Shown here one piece after another: positions 1-6,125 of a DNA stretch of 10,699 nucleotides; within the stretch, counting starts at the first letter, position 1, and each line of letters begins with the position of its first letter. Location of the stretch: NCBI GenBank assembly GCA_018817845.1, contig JAHITH010000008.1, positions 1 to 10,699 on the forward strand. Direction: 5' to 3'. The notes below the pieces were generated by a model. That model worked only from the letters and a program-made list of their open reading frames with translations, made no database searches and was not told the DNA's origin. Both the position numbers and the translations under genes were made by a program. The DNA comes from Patescibacteria group bacterium. Its GTDB lineage: Bacteria > Patescibacteriota > Microgenomatia > UBA1400 > MFAQ01.

Positions 1-710
1 ACCCCCAAAGCCCTACAAGCCTTTTCCGCCTCCATGGCCACATCCTCTGGAACTTTTTCAAGCCCAACAGACTTCCCCAAAGACTTATTCATCACCACTT
101 TTTCTTCCTTTGGCATTCGCTTAAACCCGCCCAAAGTTTTATACCCCACTACAAACAATCGGTAGTCCCCATCGTTAGGAATATACGGCTGTACCAAAAA
201 TCCCCTTTCTCCCGTCACCTCTTTCAAATCAACCTCGTTTCTTATCCAAAACGTCCCCATCCCATGCCGCCCACCCTGACTCACCTTCACCACAAAAGGA
301 CTGTCCTTGTCAAGGACAGTCCTTAATAGTTCCTCCACACTCTCAACATACTCCGTTTCGGGGTAACTCACCCCCGCCTCTTCCATCATTACTCCAGCCA
401 CCGCCTTAAATCTTCGTAACGCACCATCAGTCATCAAGTACTCATCCACCACCGGTATCCCTTCTTTTTTAGCATACAAACACAACAACTTACTCCACTC
501 CAACTCACTCCCCACCGCCCTAAAATAAAACAAATCAAACTCCTTCAAGGTCTCACCTTGTAGGTAAATCTGCCAATCGCCACCCCCCTGTTTTACACTT
601 AACTCTTTATATTTTATCGGCACCAACTCCACCCCCAAGCCCTTCGCTTCTTCCACAAATCTATCCCCAGTCCCCCACTTATCAACTCTATAAAAATAAG
701 CTATCTTCAT
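1..710 (-). CDS. RimK-like ATP-grasp ligase, partial (C-terminus outside window)
   Basis: The first 236 codons of an ATP-grasp enzyme; the 3' end lies beyond the left edge. RimK-type members join a carboxylate to an amine (often an amino acid to a peptide or protein) through an acyl-phosphate made with ATP. Visible parts are an N-terminal alpha/beta domain (MKIAYFYRVDKW), a central segment with RRFKAV (residues 99-104), an ATP-binding lysine and glycine-rich loop in FVVKVSQGGRHGMG (139-152), and the typical QPYIPNDGDYRLFVVG strand-turn-strand (174-189), followed by KR and an Asn at 208. The metal-binding Asp/Glu/Asn end of the fold is not in the window. The ATG at 710-708 overlaps the upstream TGA by 4 bp (ATGA), suggesting translational coupling; GAAGGG lies only 3 nt upstream of it. 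It is the fourth gene of the minus-strand operon starting near 3528. Substrate cannot be told from sequence. Confidence 0.85.
   Translation of the reverse strand, partial: MKIAYFYRVDKWGTGDRFVEEAKGLGVELVPIKYKELSVKQGGGDWQIYLQGETLKEFDLFYFRAVGSELEWSKLLCLYAKKEGIPVVDEYLMTDGALRRFKAVAGVMMEEAGVSYPETEYVESVEELLRTVLDKDSPFVVKVSQGGRHGMGTFWIRNEVDLKEVTGERGFLVQPYIPNDGDYRLFVVGYKTLGGFKRMPKEEKVVMNKSLGKSVGLEKVPEDVAMEAEKACRALG
296..324. repeat. Nested perfect palindrome inside a coding region
   Basis: Two 14-bp arms (AAGGACTGTCCTTG at 296-309 and CAAGGACAGTCCTT at 311-324) are perfect reverse complements around one base. Each half is itself a 13-bp palindrome, AAGGAC-T-GTCCTT and AAGGAC-A-GTCCTT. It lies in frame in the ATP-grasp gene and encodes about residues 129-138 (LRTVLDKDSP), just before the first ATP-binding strand. 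It could be a small inserted palindromic element or a regulatory mRNA hairpin. Confidence 0.9.
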
Positions 711-2023
711 CTGCCCTTCATTTTACTATCTTTAAATCTGCCCGGATTAACTACAAAATCTCGCAAATCTCGCCTGCCTATTAAAAGTTTTTTCCTCAAA
801 TCTTTTCTATTAGTAATGCTCGCCCTAGTCACCACCTTTCTTCCCTTCAACCAAAACACCAACTTAACAACCATCCGTTTTTGCACCCCCAGTGAACTTT
901 TATACCTCTTTCTCCACAACACATTTTCCTTTTCCAAAAGCCCTAACTCCTTAGCTAAACTCCTGTCAATACTAGAACCATAAGCCCCCGTATCAATCTT
1001 GGCCTCTACCAAATATCTCTTTCTCTTTCCTATCTTAATCTCAGCCATCTCAAAAATCCCCACCCTTGTCTTATCTCCAGGCAACTTCCCCACTCTTCTA
1101 ACAAAACTACTGGCAAACAACGCCTTAGCCACCCTTACTCCTTTTTTCGCATCCTCCACGCTCAAACCCTCCACCCTATTCAACCTTCGTTTCAAACCAG
1201 ATCTATTGGCAATCTGAATCGACAAACCAGGCTGATCATTTAACTCCAACACCAACGGACCCTTTTCAGGGTCAATCAACATATCCACTGCCACATATCC
1301 CAACTCACTAGCAATCTGTGTGTCCACCGCCATTCTCAATACCTTATTCCATTCCGGCACCGTAATCCCATTCACCTTCTTTTGGGTTCCGGGGAAAAAC
1401 AATAACTTCTGCCCCTTGTAAACTCCATAAGTAGTAATCCCCGTAGCAATATCAATTCCCAAACCAATAGCTCCTTGGTGTAAATTAGCTTTACCCCCAC
1501 TCTCCTCTGTTGGTAATCTAAGCATGGCCATAATCGGCACCTTGTTATAAACAATCACCCTTACATCCGGCGCTCCACCAGAAGAAATTTTTTTAAACTT
1601 CCTATGAGTTTCAACCCTTTCCTCAATCATCGCCGTGTCAGGAATATTGTTTCTAGAAAAACGCCCCTCCACAACATCCATCGCATGAAGTTTCAAGTCT
1701 TCGGTGGTCACTTTTTTTCCACCCACCAATATCCACTCACCCGCCAGTTTTGCTGGTCGTTTAACCATAATAATTCCTCCACCCTCTAACCCCTGAACCG
1801 GTTTAATCACAAAACCACCCTTTAGTTTTAACCAATCAAACCTGTCAATTTCCAATTGGTTTTTTAGTTTACCCAATAACTTAGGGTGTGGAACCCTTGC
1901 CCTCTTTAAAATCTTTTTAGTCACAAGCTTATCATCAGCTCTCAACCGCGCTCGTTTTTTATTTAGTCTTAAATACTCACTGGAGCGAGTATTTATTCCC
2001 AAAATATCTTTCTGCTTTACCAT
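707..2023 (-). CDS. Alpha-L-glutamate-ligase-like ATP-grasp enzyme fused to a retropepsin-like domain
   Basis: A 438-residue two-domain protein. Residues 1-300 resemble the alpha-L-glutamate ligase-like ATP-grasp family related to RimK. They show the nucleotide-binding segment GGFVIKPVQGLEGGGII (69-85), DVRVIVYNKVPIMAMLRL (153-170), ANLHQGAIGLGID (179-191) and the metal-binding strand VAVDMLIDPEKGPLVLELND (244-263, with D247, E260 and N262). Residues 326-424 match the retropepsin-like fold of the RimB / 'ATP-dependent zinc protease' family: IDTGAYGSS (343-351) holds the catalytic-type Asp-Thr-Gly, and LLIGRRDL (413-420) the second hallmark. In known systems the ligase adds amino acids to a peptide or protein, and the protease-like partner processes the product. 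Here both are in one chain, with no signal peptide or membrane segment, so probably cytosolic. One base separates it from the 7TM gene upstream, and no clear ribosome binding site is visible. The substrate is unknown. Confidence 0.85.
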   Translation of the reverse strand: MVKQKDILGINTRSSEYLRLNKKRARLRADDKLVTKKILKRARVPHPKLLGKLKNQLEIDRFDWLKLKGGFVIKPVQGLEGGGIIMVKRPAKLAGEWILVGGKKVTTEDLKLHAMDVVEGRFSRNNIPDTAMIEERVETHRKFKKISSGGAPDVRVIVYNKVPIMAMLRLPTEESGGKANLHQGAIGLGIDIATGITTYGVYKGQKLLFFPGTQKKVNGITVPEWNKVLRMAVDTQIASELGYVAVDMLIDPEKGPLVLELNDQPGLSIQIANRSGLKRRLNRVEGLSVEDAKKGVRVAKALFASSFVRRVGKLPGDKTRVGIFEMAEIKIGKRKRYLVEAKIDTGAYGSSIDRSLAKELGLLEKENVLWRKRYKSSLGVQKRMVVKLVFWLKGRKVVTRASITNRKDLRKKLLIGRRDLRDFVVNPGRFKDSKMKGR

Positions 2024-2024
2024 T

Positions 2025-2915
2025 TTATTTCAAAAGGTCTCTAAATCTCCACATCTCTAATAGTCTTAGTCCCTTATATCTACTAATTAAATAATTCACC
2101 AGCATCACAGATAATATCGCCATCTCTGGTTGTAACAACACCGTTTCCTGCAACCATACCGAACTCATTACCCAATAGGCTATCAAGGCCAGAACCACGG
2201 TTTCTACAGCCATTATCAAAGCAGTTTTGGTGCTCTTATGAATCTGAGCCTCAATAAACGGATCAGCCAAAAGTACAAACAACAAAATGGGAAAAATACC
2301 AATCTCCCGCAAACTACTCCAATCACCAAGCCAAGGAGATAAAAGCAAAAGTCCAAACACCGCCAACGACACCGCCCAAACCAGCATAGCCATTCTGGGA
2401 AAATACTGCATCCTTACCTTACTAATCAGCTTTCTAGCCAAACTAGCCGTTAAAAGAATCGACAAAAACAAAACCACCCCCACCCCAACTCCCGTAGACA
2501 AAAATGCCACCGACACCGCCGCCGGAATAAAAATACCAAAACCCTTAACCCCCATTACGTTTCTAGAAAAAGCCACCAAGGCCGCAGTCAAGGGAAACAA
2601 CAAAATCAAAACAAACATATTTGGTGGCACCCCCTTACCCACCGCCTGCCTAATAGCTACCTTAAAAAAATTAAAAGGCCAAACCTTCTCAACCACCTGA
2701 TTATCTAGCACTTGTTCCAACCTAGACTTGGTTTCCTCTGGCTTAGTCAAATTTTCCTTAGGTTTTTCAACCTCCAACACCACCACTGGCTCAGCCGCCT
2801 CCGTCGCCCCTGTGGAATTTTCCAAGCGAACCTCCTCCAAGGTGGCCGAATGGACTCCTTGGACGGTGGTGAGCCCCAACATTAAAAATCCCAGTACCAT
2901 CAACAATTTTCGCAT
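2025..2915 (-). CDS. Signal-peptide-bearing 7TM_transglut-type membrane protein, no transglutaminase domain
   Basis: A 296-residue protein. Residues 1-24 form a signal peptide (hydrophobic LLMVLGFLMLGLTTV, cleavage likely after VHSA). Residues 25-95 are a polar, Glu-rich extracytoplasmic segment, and from about 100 there are several hydrophobic helices (roughly 100-119, 127-160, 173-196, 204-220, 230-252, 262-277). Features such as LLFPLTAALVAFSRNVMGVK (105-124) and the C-terminal RLLEMWRFRDLL (284-295) resemble the 7TM domain found fused to inactive transglutaminase domains (7TM_transglut) and encoded beside alpha-L-glutamate-ligase-like ATP-grasp genes. Here the transglutaminase-like region seems absent: only about 70 residues lie between the signal peptide and the first helix. 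The position directly upstream of the ATP-grasp/retropepsin gene supports the assignment. It may anchor, transport or present the ligation product; this is inference. Exact helix number is uncertain. Confidence 0.78.
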   Translation of the reverse strand: MRKLLMVLGFLMLGLTTVQGVHSATLEEVRLENSTGATEAAEPVVVLEVEKPKENLTKPEETKSRLEQVLDNQVVEKVWPFNFFKVAIRQAVGKGVPPNMFVLILLFPLTAALVAFSRNVMGVKGFGIFIPAAVSVAFLSTGVGVGVVLFLSILLTASLARKLISKVRMQYFPRMAMLVWAVSLAVFGLLLLSPWLGDWSSLREIGIFPILLFVLLADPFIEAQIHKSTKTALIMAVETVVLALIAYWVMSSVWLQETVLLQPEMAILSVMLVNYLISRYKGLRLLEMWRFRDLLK

Positions 2916-2925
2916 AAACTATATT

Positions 2926-3528
2926 TTACCGTCCCGCTGCCGAAATTGCCACCAAAATCTTATCAAACGACTCTATTTCTTTATCCAAATCATCCTCCCG
3001 CTCATAACCATTTCCAACCCTAACATACCTGCAACCAAAAACAAATGTTGGAATCGAACCCGCAGAATTAAACTTTTCATAAACAGCTCTATGTTCCTCT
3101 GGCATCCCAGTCTCCACCTCTTCCGTCAAGGTATTGTCTCCAGTATCCACTTGCCAATGATAAGCCACCACCCCATCAACATTTTCACTAGCCCAATCAT
3201 CAAAAGTATCTTTTATCCAAACACAATGCGAACACCAAGTAGTCGAAAATAAATACACCACCGGCTTACCATCTTCCCTACAAACCTCACTATCATATTC
3301 CGTAAAAGTCTCAAACTGCCTAACCAAATCACCCGGAGACGCCAAGGTAGGCTCTGCTACTTCTGCCGAATCCTCCACAACCTCAGCCACCTCATCCTCG
3401 ACCCTGGGTCGGGACATCGTCTCCACCTGCGAACTCAATCTCCCCACAAAAAACACCGCCACTACCAACAATCCCACCAACAAAGGCGCATATATTCCAA
3501 CCTGTACTTTTTTACCATTTTCACTCAT
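2926..3528 (-). CDS. Membrane-anchored thioredoxin-fold protein
   Basis: A 200-residue protein with one N-terminal membrane helix (APLLVGLLVVAVFFVGRL, residues 14-31), an acidic linker (about 40-65) and a thioredoxin-like domain outside the membrane. The redox site is TTWCSHCVW (96-104, CxxC at 99-102), after the strand PVVYLFS (89-95). The cis-proline motif is SIPTFVFGCRYV (158-169, P160). Two extra cysteines (C83, C166) could form a structural disulfide. The insertion between the active-site helix and the cis-Pro, about 40 residues with YHWQVDTGDN, is typical of this fold. It is the first gene of the operon, 10 bp before the 7TM gene, so it may keep cysteines of an exported partner or product in the right redox state. 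The start is set by the promoter, whose -10 ends 7 nt before the ATG; the ATG further upstream is followed at once by a stop. Confidence 0.85.
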   Translation of the reverse strand: MSENGKKVQVGIYAPLLVGLLVVAVFFVGRLSSQVETMSRPRVEDEVAEVVEDSAEVAEPTLASPGDLVRQFETFTEYDSEVCREDGKPVVYLFSTTWCSHCVWIKDTFDDWASENVDGVVAYHWQVDTGDNTLTEEVETGMPEEHRAVYEKFNSAGSIPTFVFGCRYVRVGNGYEREDDLDKEIESFDKILVAISAAGR

Positions 3529-3535
3529 GCACTAC

Positions 3536-3564
3536 ATACTATCCTCTCCACCCCCGCTTGTCAA
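3536..3564 (-). promoter_or_regulatory. Sigma-70-type promoter of the thioredoxin/7TM/ATP-grasp operon
   Basis: On the minus strand a perfect -35 TTGACA (3564-3559) is followed after exactly 17 bp by TAGTAT (3541-3536). The ATG of the thioredoxin-like gene starts 7 nt after the -10, so transcription should begin at or next to the start codon. A purine run (GGAGAGG) falls inside the spacer, upstream of the predicted transcript start, so it would not act as a ribosome binding site for this transcript. Confidence 0.75.
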
Positions 3565-3569
3565 CAACA

Positions 3570-4355
3570 TCACAATTTTTCCAATACCCCACCCAACAAA
3601 TCAAGTTTTCCAATCTCTTTTTCGTCAAACAAAAACGGCTTAAGTCTACGCCTCATCAAAATAGATACACCCTCCCCACCAAATTTAGACTTAGCTTTAT
3701 CAAGTACATCAGATATTCCATTCCCCCCAGCAAACCGCTTGTCTATCTTTGCCCCTTGAGAATATAACCACACAATGTCATAAATATCTCTAGCCTGTGT
3801 CCTAGATCTACCAATATAAGCGGCTAGTTTTTGCACCAAAAGTTGATCCAGTTTATTTGTCACCACTTGCTCTATTAATCCATAGCGCGAAAATAACTTA
3901 AACTCCACCTCTTGGCACTTCCAATATCTTGCATAATCTATCTTAATCATCATCTTTTCTTTTTCATTGCTAGAAATTTTAAGATCAAATAAAATTTTGG
4001 GGAAACGCAGTTCCAAATATGTTTTACCTTCTCCAAGTTTCTTCTTCAATTCCACCTGTATGTTTTCTCGCTCAAACACATCTACTACTTTTTCCACCAA
4101 TTCCAACACCTCTTTGTCAGAAAGTCCCAAATTATCAAAGTCTAAATCCTCAGAAAACCTTGGTAATCCCCTCAACATTCGCAAACTTGTTCCACCCACA
4201 AAAGACATTTTTCCCGCCCTAGGCAAAGCATAAAACTCAACCAAAAACCTACTCTGCAAATACTCACGTAAAACCCCTCTTTTTTTATTTACAGGCAAAC
4301 CCTGGTCCTTAGCAAAATTCAAAATTTTATCAAAACCAGTTATCAAGTTATTCAT
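3570..4355 (-). CDS. abiEii: AbiEii-type nucleotidyltransferase toxin
   Basis: A 261-residue protein of the AbiEii/AbiGii nucleotidyltransferase toxin family (DNA polymerase beta-like fold). The core motif is FVGGTSLRML (52-61) followed by RFSEDLDFD (66-74), giving the GG(S/T)...DxD arrangement that binds metal and nucleotide. KIDYARY (138-144) and QKLAAYIGRSRTQARDIYD (175-193) match the later conserved Lys/Arg and Asp motifs. In characterised AbiE systems this toxin stops growth, is counteracted by AbiEi, and can abort phage infection; related toxins transfer nucleotides to tRNA. Its start overlaps the antitoxin gene by 8 bp, and a good ribosome binding site lies inside that gene. All key motifs look intact, so the toxin is probably active. 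Confidence 0.9.
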   Translation of the reverse strand: MNNLITGFDKILNFAKDQGLPVNKKRGVLREYLQSRFLVEFYALPRAGKMSFVGGTSLRMLRGLPRFSEDLDFDNLGLSDKEVLELVEKVVDVFERENIQVELKKKLGEGKTYLELRFPKILFDLKISSNEKEKMMIKIDYARYWKCQEVEFKLFSRYGLIEQVVTNKLDQLLVQKLAAYIGRSRTQARDIYDIVWLYSQGAKIDKRFAGGNGISDVLDKAKSKFGGEGVSILMRRRLKPFLFDEKEIGKLDLLGGVLEKL

Positions 4356-4920
4356 ACAACACCTTTCTTACCCACTCAGGATAAATTTTCGAATAATCTT
4401 TTAACTTTTTCTTATTTAAATCATCCCGATTTACCCTAGTCGACTCAAGACCCCGAATTCCCCTAATGTAAATCCAATCAAGCAAGGCCTTCTCTGGCTC
4501 AGCCATATTGTAAAACAAGCCACTCTTTTCATCCTTGATTTTTCTATATCCAAAATACAAATTCTTAGCCAACTTACTATACAAAAACATGCCTACACTT
4601 GTTTTTATCTCCTTAGACGTCACCGTTGTTACACTAGTAATTTGCCCCACCACATCAGGAATAATTCCCGCCACTTGCAAGGCTGACTCCAAACTTACAT
4701 AAGAAGGCTTATATAACCAACCAGCCAGCACAAAATCATCTAATTCTCTATCAGCAAATTTATACACACCCCTCTTTAATCTCACTAGCTCTCCCCTCTT
4801 TGTCAATCGTGACAATTGAGTATTTACCATGGTTTTTCCTTCATTAAAAAACAATCTCTCTACCTGATAAGAATAAAAAATTGGTGTTTCAATTGCCCGT
4901 CCAAGTTGCTTCAATGTCAT
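4348..4920 (-). CDS. abiEi: AbiEi-type antitoxin and transcriptional repressor
   Basis: A 190-residue protein of the AbiEi antitoxin family. The N-terminal part (about residues 1-55 from this start) is a winged helix-turn-helix ending in LTKRGELVRLKRGVYKF, the usual turn into the AbiEi C-terminal domain. That domain shows PSYVSLESALQVAGIIP and the family-typical FYNMAEPEKALLDWIY. It neutralises AbiEii and represses its own operon in studied examples. The frame stays open upstream to an ATG at 4947 (nine extra residues, MYMYVYYLL). However, those bases contain the -10 box and much of the promoter spacer, so the ATG at 4920 is preferred. The toxin gene follows with an 8-bp overlap. No damage is visible. 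Confidence 0.88.
   Translation of the reverse strand: MTLKQLGRAIETPIFYSYQVERLFFNEGKTMVNTQLSRLTKRGELVRLKRGVYKFADRELDDFVLAGWLYKPSYVSLESALQVAGIIPDVVGQITSVTTVTSKEIKTSVGMFLYSKLAKNLYFGYRKIKDEKSGLFYNMAEPEKALLDWIYIRGIRGLESTRVNRDDLNKKKLKDYSKIYPEWVRKVLYE
4360..4366 (-). promoter_or_regulatory. Ribosome binding site of the AbiEii toxin
   Basis: The minus strand reads AAAGGTG, a good partial match to the Shine-Dalgarno consensus, with the AAAGG core ending 6 nt before the toxin ATG (4355). It is the clearest ribosome binding site in the window and fixes this start. It contrasts with the promoter-proximal genes, which lack one. Confidence 0.7.
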
Positions 4921-4928
4921 TAATAGAT

Positions 4929-4957
4929 AATATACATACATGTACATTATCTGTCAA
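4929..4957 (-). promoter_or_regulatory. Promoter and candidate operator of the abiE pair
   Basis: The minus strand carries TTGACA (4957-4952), a 17-bp spacer and TATATT (4934-4929), close to consensus. The -10 ends 8 nt before the preferred AbiEi ATG (4920). The spacer holds overlapping palindromes TACATGTA (4937-4944) and ATGTACAT (4940-4947), flanked by ATAAT (4927-4931) and ATTAT (4946-4950). Because AbiEi proteins are known autorepressors that bind inverted repeats, this is a likely operator; the exact site is inferred. Confidence 0.7.
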
Positions 4958-4964
4958 CCCCCAA

Positions 4965-4977
4965 TTCCTTGAAGGAA
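4965..4977. repeat. Small hairpin beside repeat copy 1
   Basis: TTCCTT-G-AAGGAA is a perfect 6-bp-arm palindrome in the gap between the abiE promoter and the end of the Fic gene, overlapping the first five bases of the 17-bp repeat. No T-run follows in either direction, so a terminator role is weakly supported. Confidence 0.5.
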
Positions 4978-4989
4978 CGCAACCTACAA
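4973..4989 (-). repeat. 17-bp repeat, copy 1 (REP-like?)
   Basis: The + strand reads AGGAACGCAACCTACAA (minus: TTGTAGGTTGCGTTCCT). An identical copy lies at 6103-6119. This copy starts 4 bp after the Fic stop codon. The GTAG-led sequence next to a hairpin recalls REP elements served by REP-associated (RAYT) transposases, but no such gene is in the window, so the class is a guess. Confidence 0.75.
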
Positions 4990-4993
4990 AACC

Positions 4994-6040
4994 TTACACC
5001 ATTAACACATAATAAGTTGCCGGACCATAAGATTTTTTCTGCAAAACCTTTTTGTCCACCAACAACTTTAACTTACTTTGAGCTGTTCTCTTAGGTATTT
5101 TTAAAATATCTACCACATCCCCACTAGTAACCCTGCCCAAAGAAGCAGTAAAATCCACAACCGTCATCTCATCATCTTTCAAATAACCCTCTACCAATCC
5201 CTTTTTACCCACAAATTCCAACGTCAAAACTTCTTTCTCCACCCTCAACACCTCCATCAAAAAACCCTCTATGTAATACTCTAACCACTCTGTTAAGTCA
5301 GTTTTTTGCCTACTCTTATAATTTTTACCTGTTTGCAGTTTAGAAAAATACTCCTTTCTGTTTTTATTGTAGTAATCTTCCAGCACCAATACCCTCTTAA
5401 AGTCCCAACCAGATTGATACAAATGCAATAAAGTCAATAGTCTTCCAGTCCTTCCGTTTCCGTCCGCAAAAGGGTGAATTGTCTCAAACTGATAATGCAA
5501 TAACCCAGCCCGAATCACTGGATGCAAATCACTTGTGTTTTTGAGCCAAGATATTAAGTTATTTATAAGATCAGACACCAACTTAGATTCTGGTGCTGTA
5601 TAAACCAACTTTTCTTTACCACTAGCCAAAACATTAACCACATAAACTGGTACTTTTCTCAATCTACCAATTTTTTCCTTACCCATTAAGCCAGCCATCA
5701 CCAACTTATGTAACCTCAAGATTTCTCTCTTACCAAAACAGTCACCACCAGCCATATCATCTACCAGCCTTAATGCCTTCAAATAGTTTTTTACTTCCAA
5801 AATCTGCTCATCTTCTGCCCTAACCTGCCCACCCTTACTTACCACCTCTACCTGATCTTCCCTCAAAACATTACCCTCTATACTAGTCGAACTATACGCC
5901 ATCCTTACTCGCGCCCACCTTCTTAAAAAACTTTCTCTACTCGGAACAAGCCTAGCTCTCTGAACCACCGATTTTGCCTCTGCAATCCTAGACAAATTGT
6001 TCAACATCGACTCACTAATTACAAATTTTGGTTCAAACAT
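4994..6040 (-). CDS. Fic family protein with N-terminal inhibitory motif and C-terminal winged helix
   Basis: A 348-residue Fic protein. The N-terminal Fic_N region holds SSTSIEGN (50-57), matching the (S/T)xxxE(G/N) inhibitory helix, here ahead of the core as in class II Fic proteins; E55 would block productive ATP binding. The catalytic loop is complete: HPFADGNGRTGR (189-200), fitting HxFx(D/E)GNGRxxR with the catalytic His and metal-binding Asp. Residues about 275-348 look like a winged helix (RTAQSKLKLLVDKKVLQKKS, then a strand GPATYYVL), often seen in this group. The likely activity is AMP transfer to a protein target, held in check by the inhibitory motif; targets are unknown. It is a single-gene unit with its own promoter, bracketed by the 17-bp repeats. 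The start fits the promoter and the N-terminal MFEPKF. Confidence 0.92.
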   Translation of the reverse strand: MFEPKFVISESMLNNLSRIAEAKSVVQRARLVPSRESFLRRWARVRMAYSSTSIEGNVLREDQVEVVSKGGQVRAEDEQILEVKNYLKALRLVDDMAGGDCFGKREILRLHKLVMAGLMGKEKIGRLRKVPVYVVNVLASGKEKLVYTAPESKLVSDLINNLISWLKNTSDLHPVIRAGLLHYQFETIHPFADGNGRTGRLLTLLHLYQSGWDFKRVLVLEDYYNKNRKEYFSKLQTGKNYKSRQKTDLTEWLEYYIEGFLMEVLRVEKEVLTLEFVGKKGLVEGYLKDDEMTVVDFTASLGRVTSGDVVDILKIPKRTAQSKLKLLVDKKVLQKKSYGPATYYVLMV

Positions 6041-6046
6041 AAATCA

Positions 6047-6055
6047 ATTATACCA
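6047..6055 (-). promoter_or_regulatory. Extended -10 promoter of the first Fic gene
   Basis: The minus strand reads TGGTATAAT (6055-6047), a perfect extended -10 (TGnTATAAT). Only six bases (TGATTT) separate it from the ATG at 6040, so the message should start at the start codon. No convincing -35 hexamer sits at 16-18 bp, which is common with extended -10 promoters. Confidence 0.7.
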
Positions 6056-6102
6056 CATATCACGCAATAATCACGCCACCAATCCCGCAATAACAAATCA
6101 GT

Positions 6103-6119
6103 AGGAACGCAACCTACAA
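6103..6119 (-). repeat. 17-bp repeat, copy 2
   Basis: Identical to 4973-4989 and in the same orientation. It starts 6 bp after the ABC ATPase stop codon. Here the flanks make a stem, GTAGG (6101-6105) with CCTAC (6113-6117) around 7 bases. On the minus strand a moderately T-rich stretch follows, so it might also act as a weak terminator of the exporter operon. Confidence 0.75.
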
Positions 6120-6125
6120 GCTCAA

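Noticed and set aside
2287..2700. Open frame on the + strand (137 codons)
   Set aside because: It lies opposite the 7TM gene; its Lys/Thr/Pro-rich composition is what an antisense reading of membrane codons gives, and it has no start signal.
2728..3252. Open frame on the + strand (174 codons)
   Set aside because: It runs antisense across the ends of the 7TM and thioredoxin genes, both of which have recognisable domains, and matches no family I know.
6101..6117. Strong intrinsic terminator after the exporter operon
   Set aside because: The stem is only 5 bp with a 7-base loop, and the bases after it are not a true T-run; at most a weak terminator.
4973..6119. Integron-type gene cassette with attC sites around the Fic gene
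   Set aside because: The repeats do not contain the RYYYAAC/GTTRRRY core sites and are too short for attC; no integrase is present.
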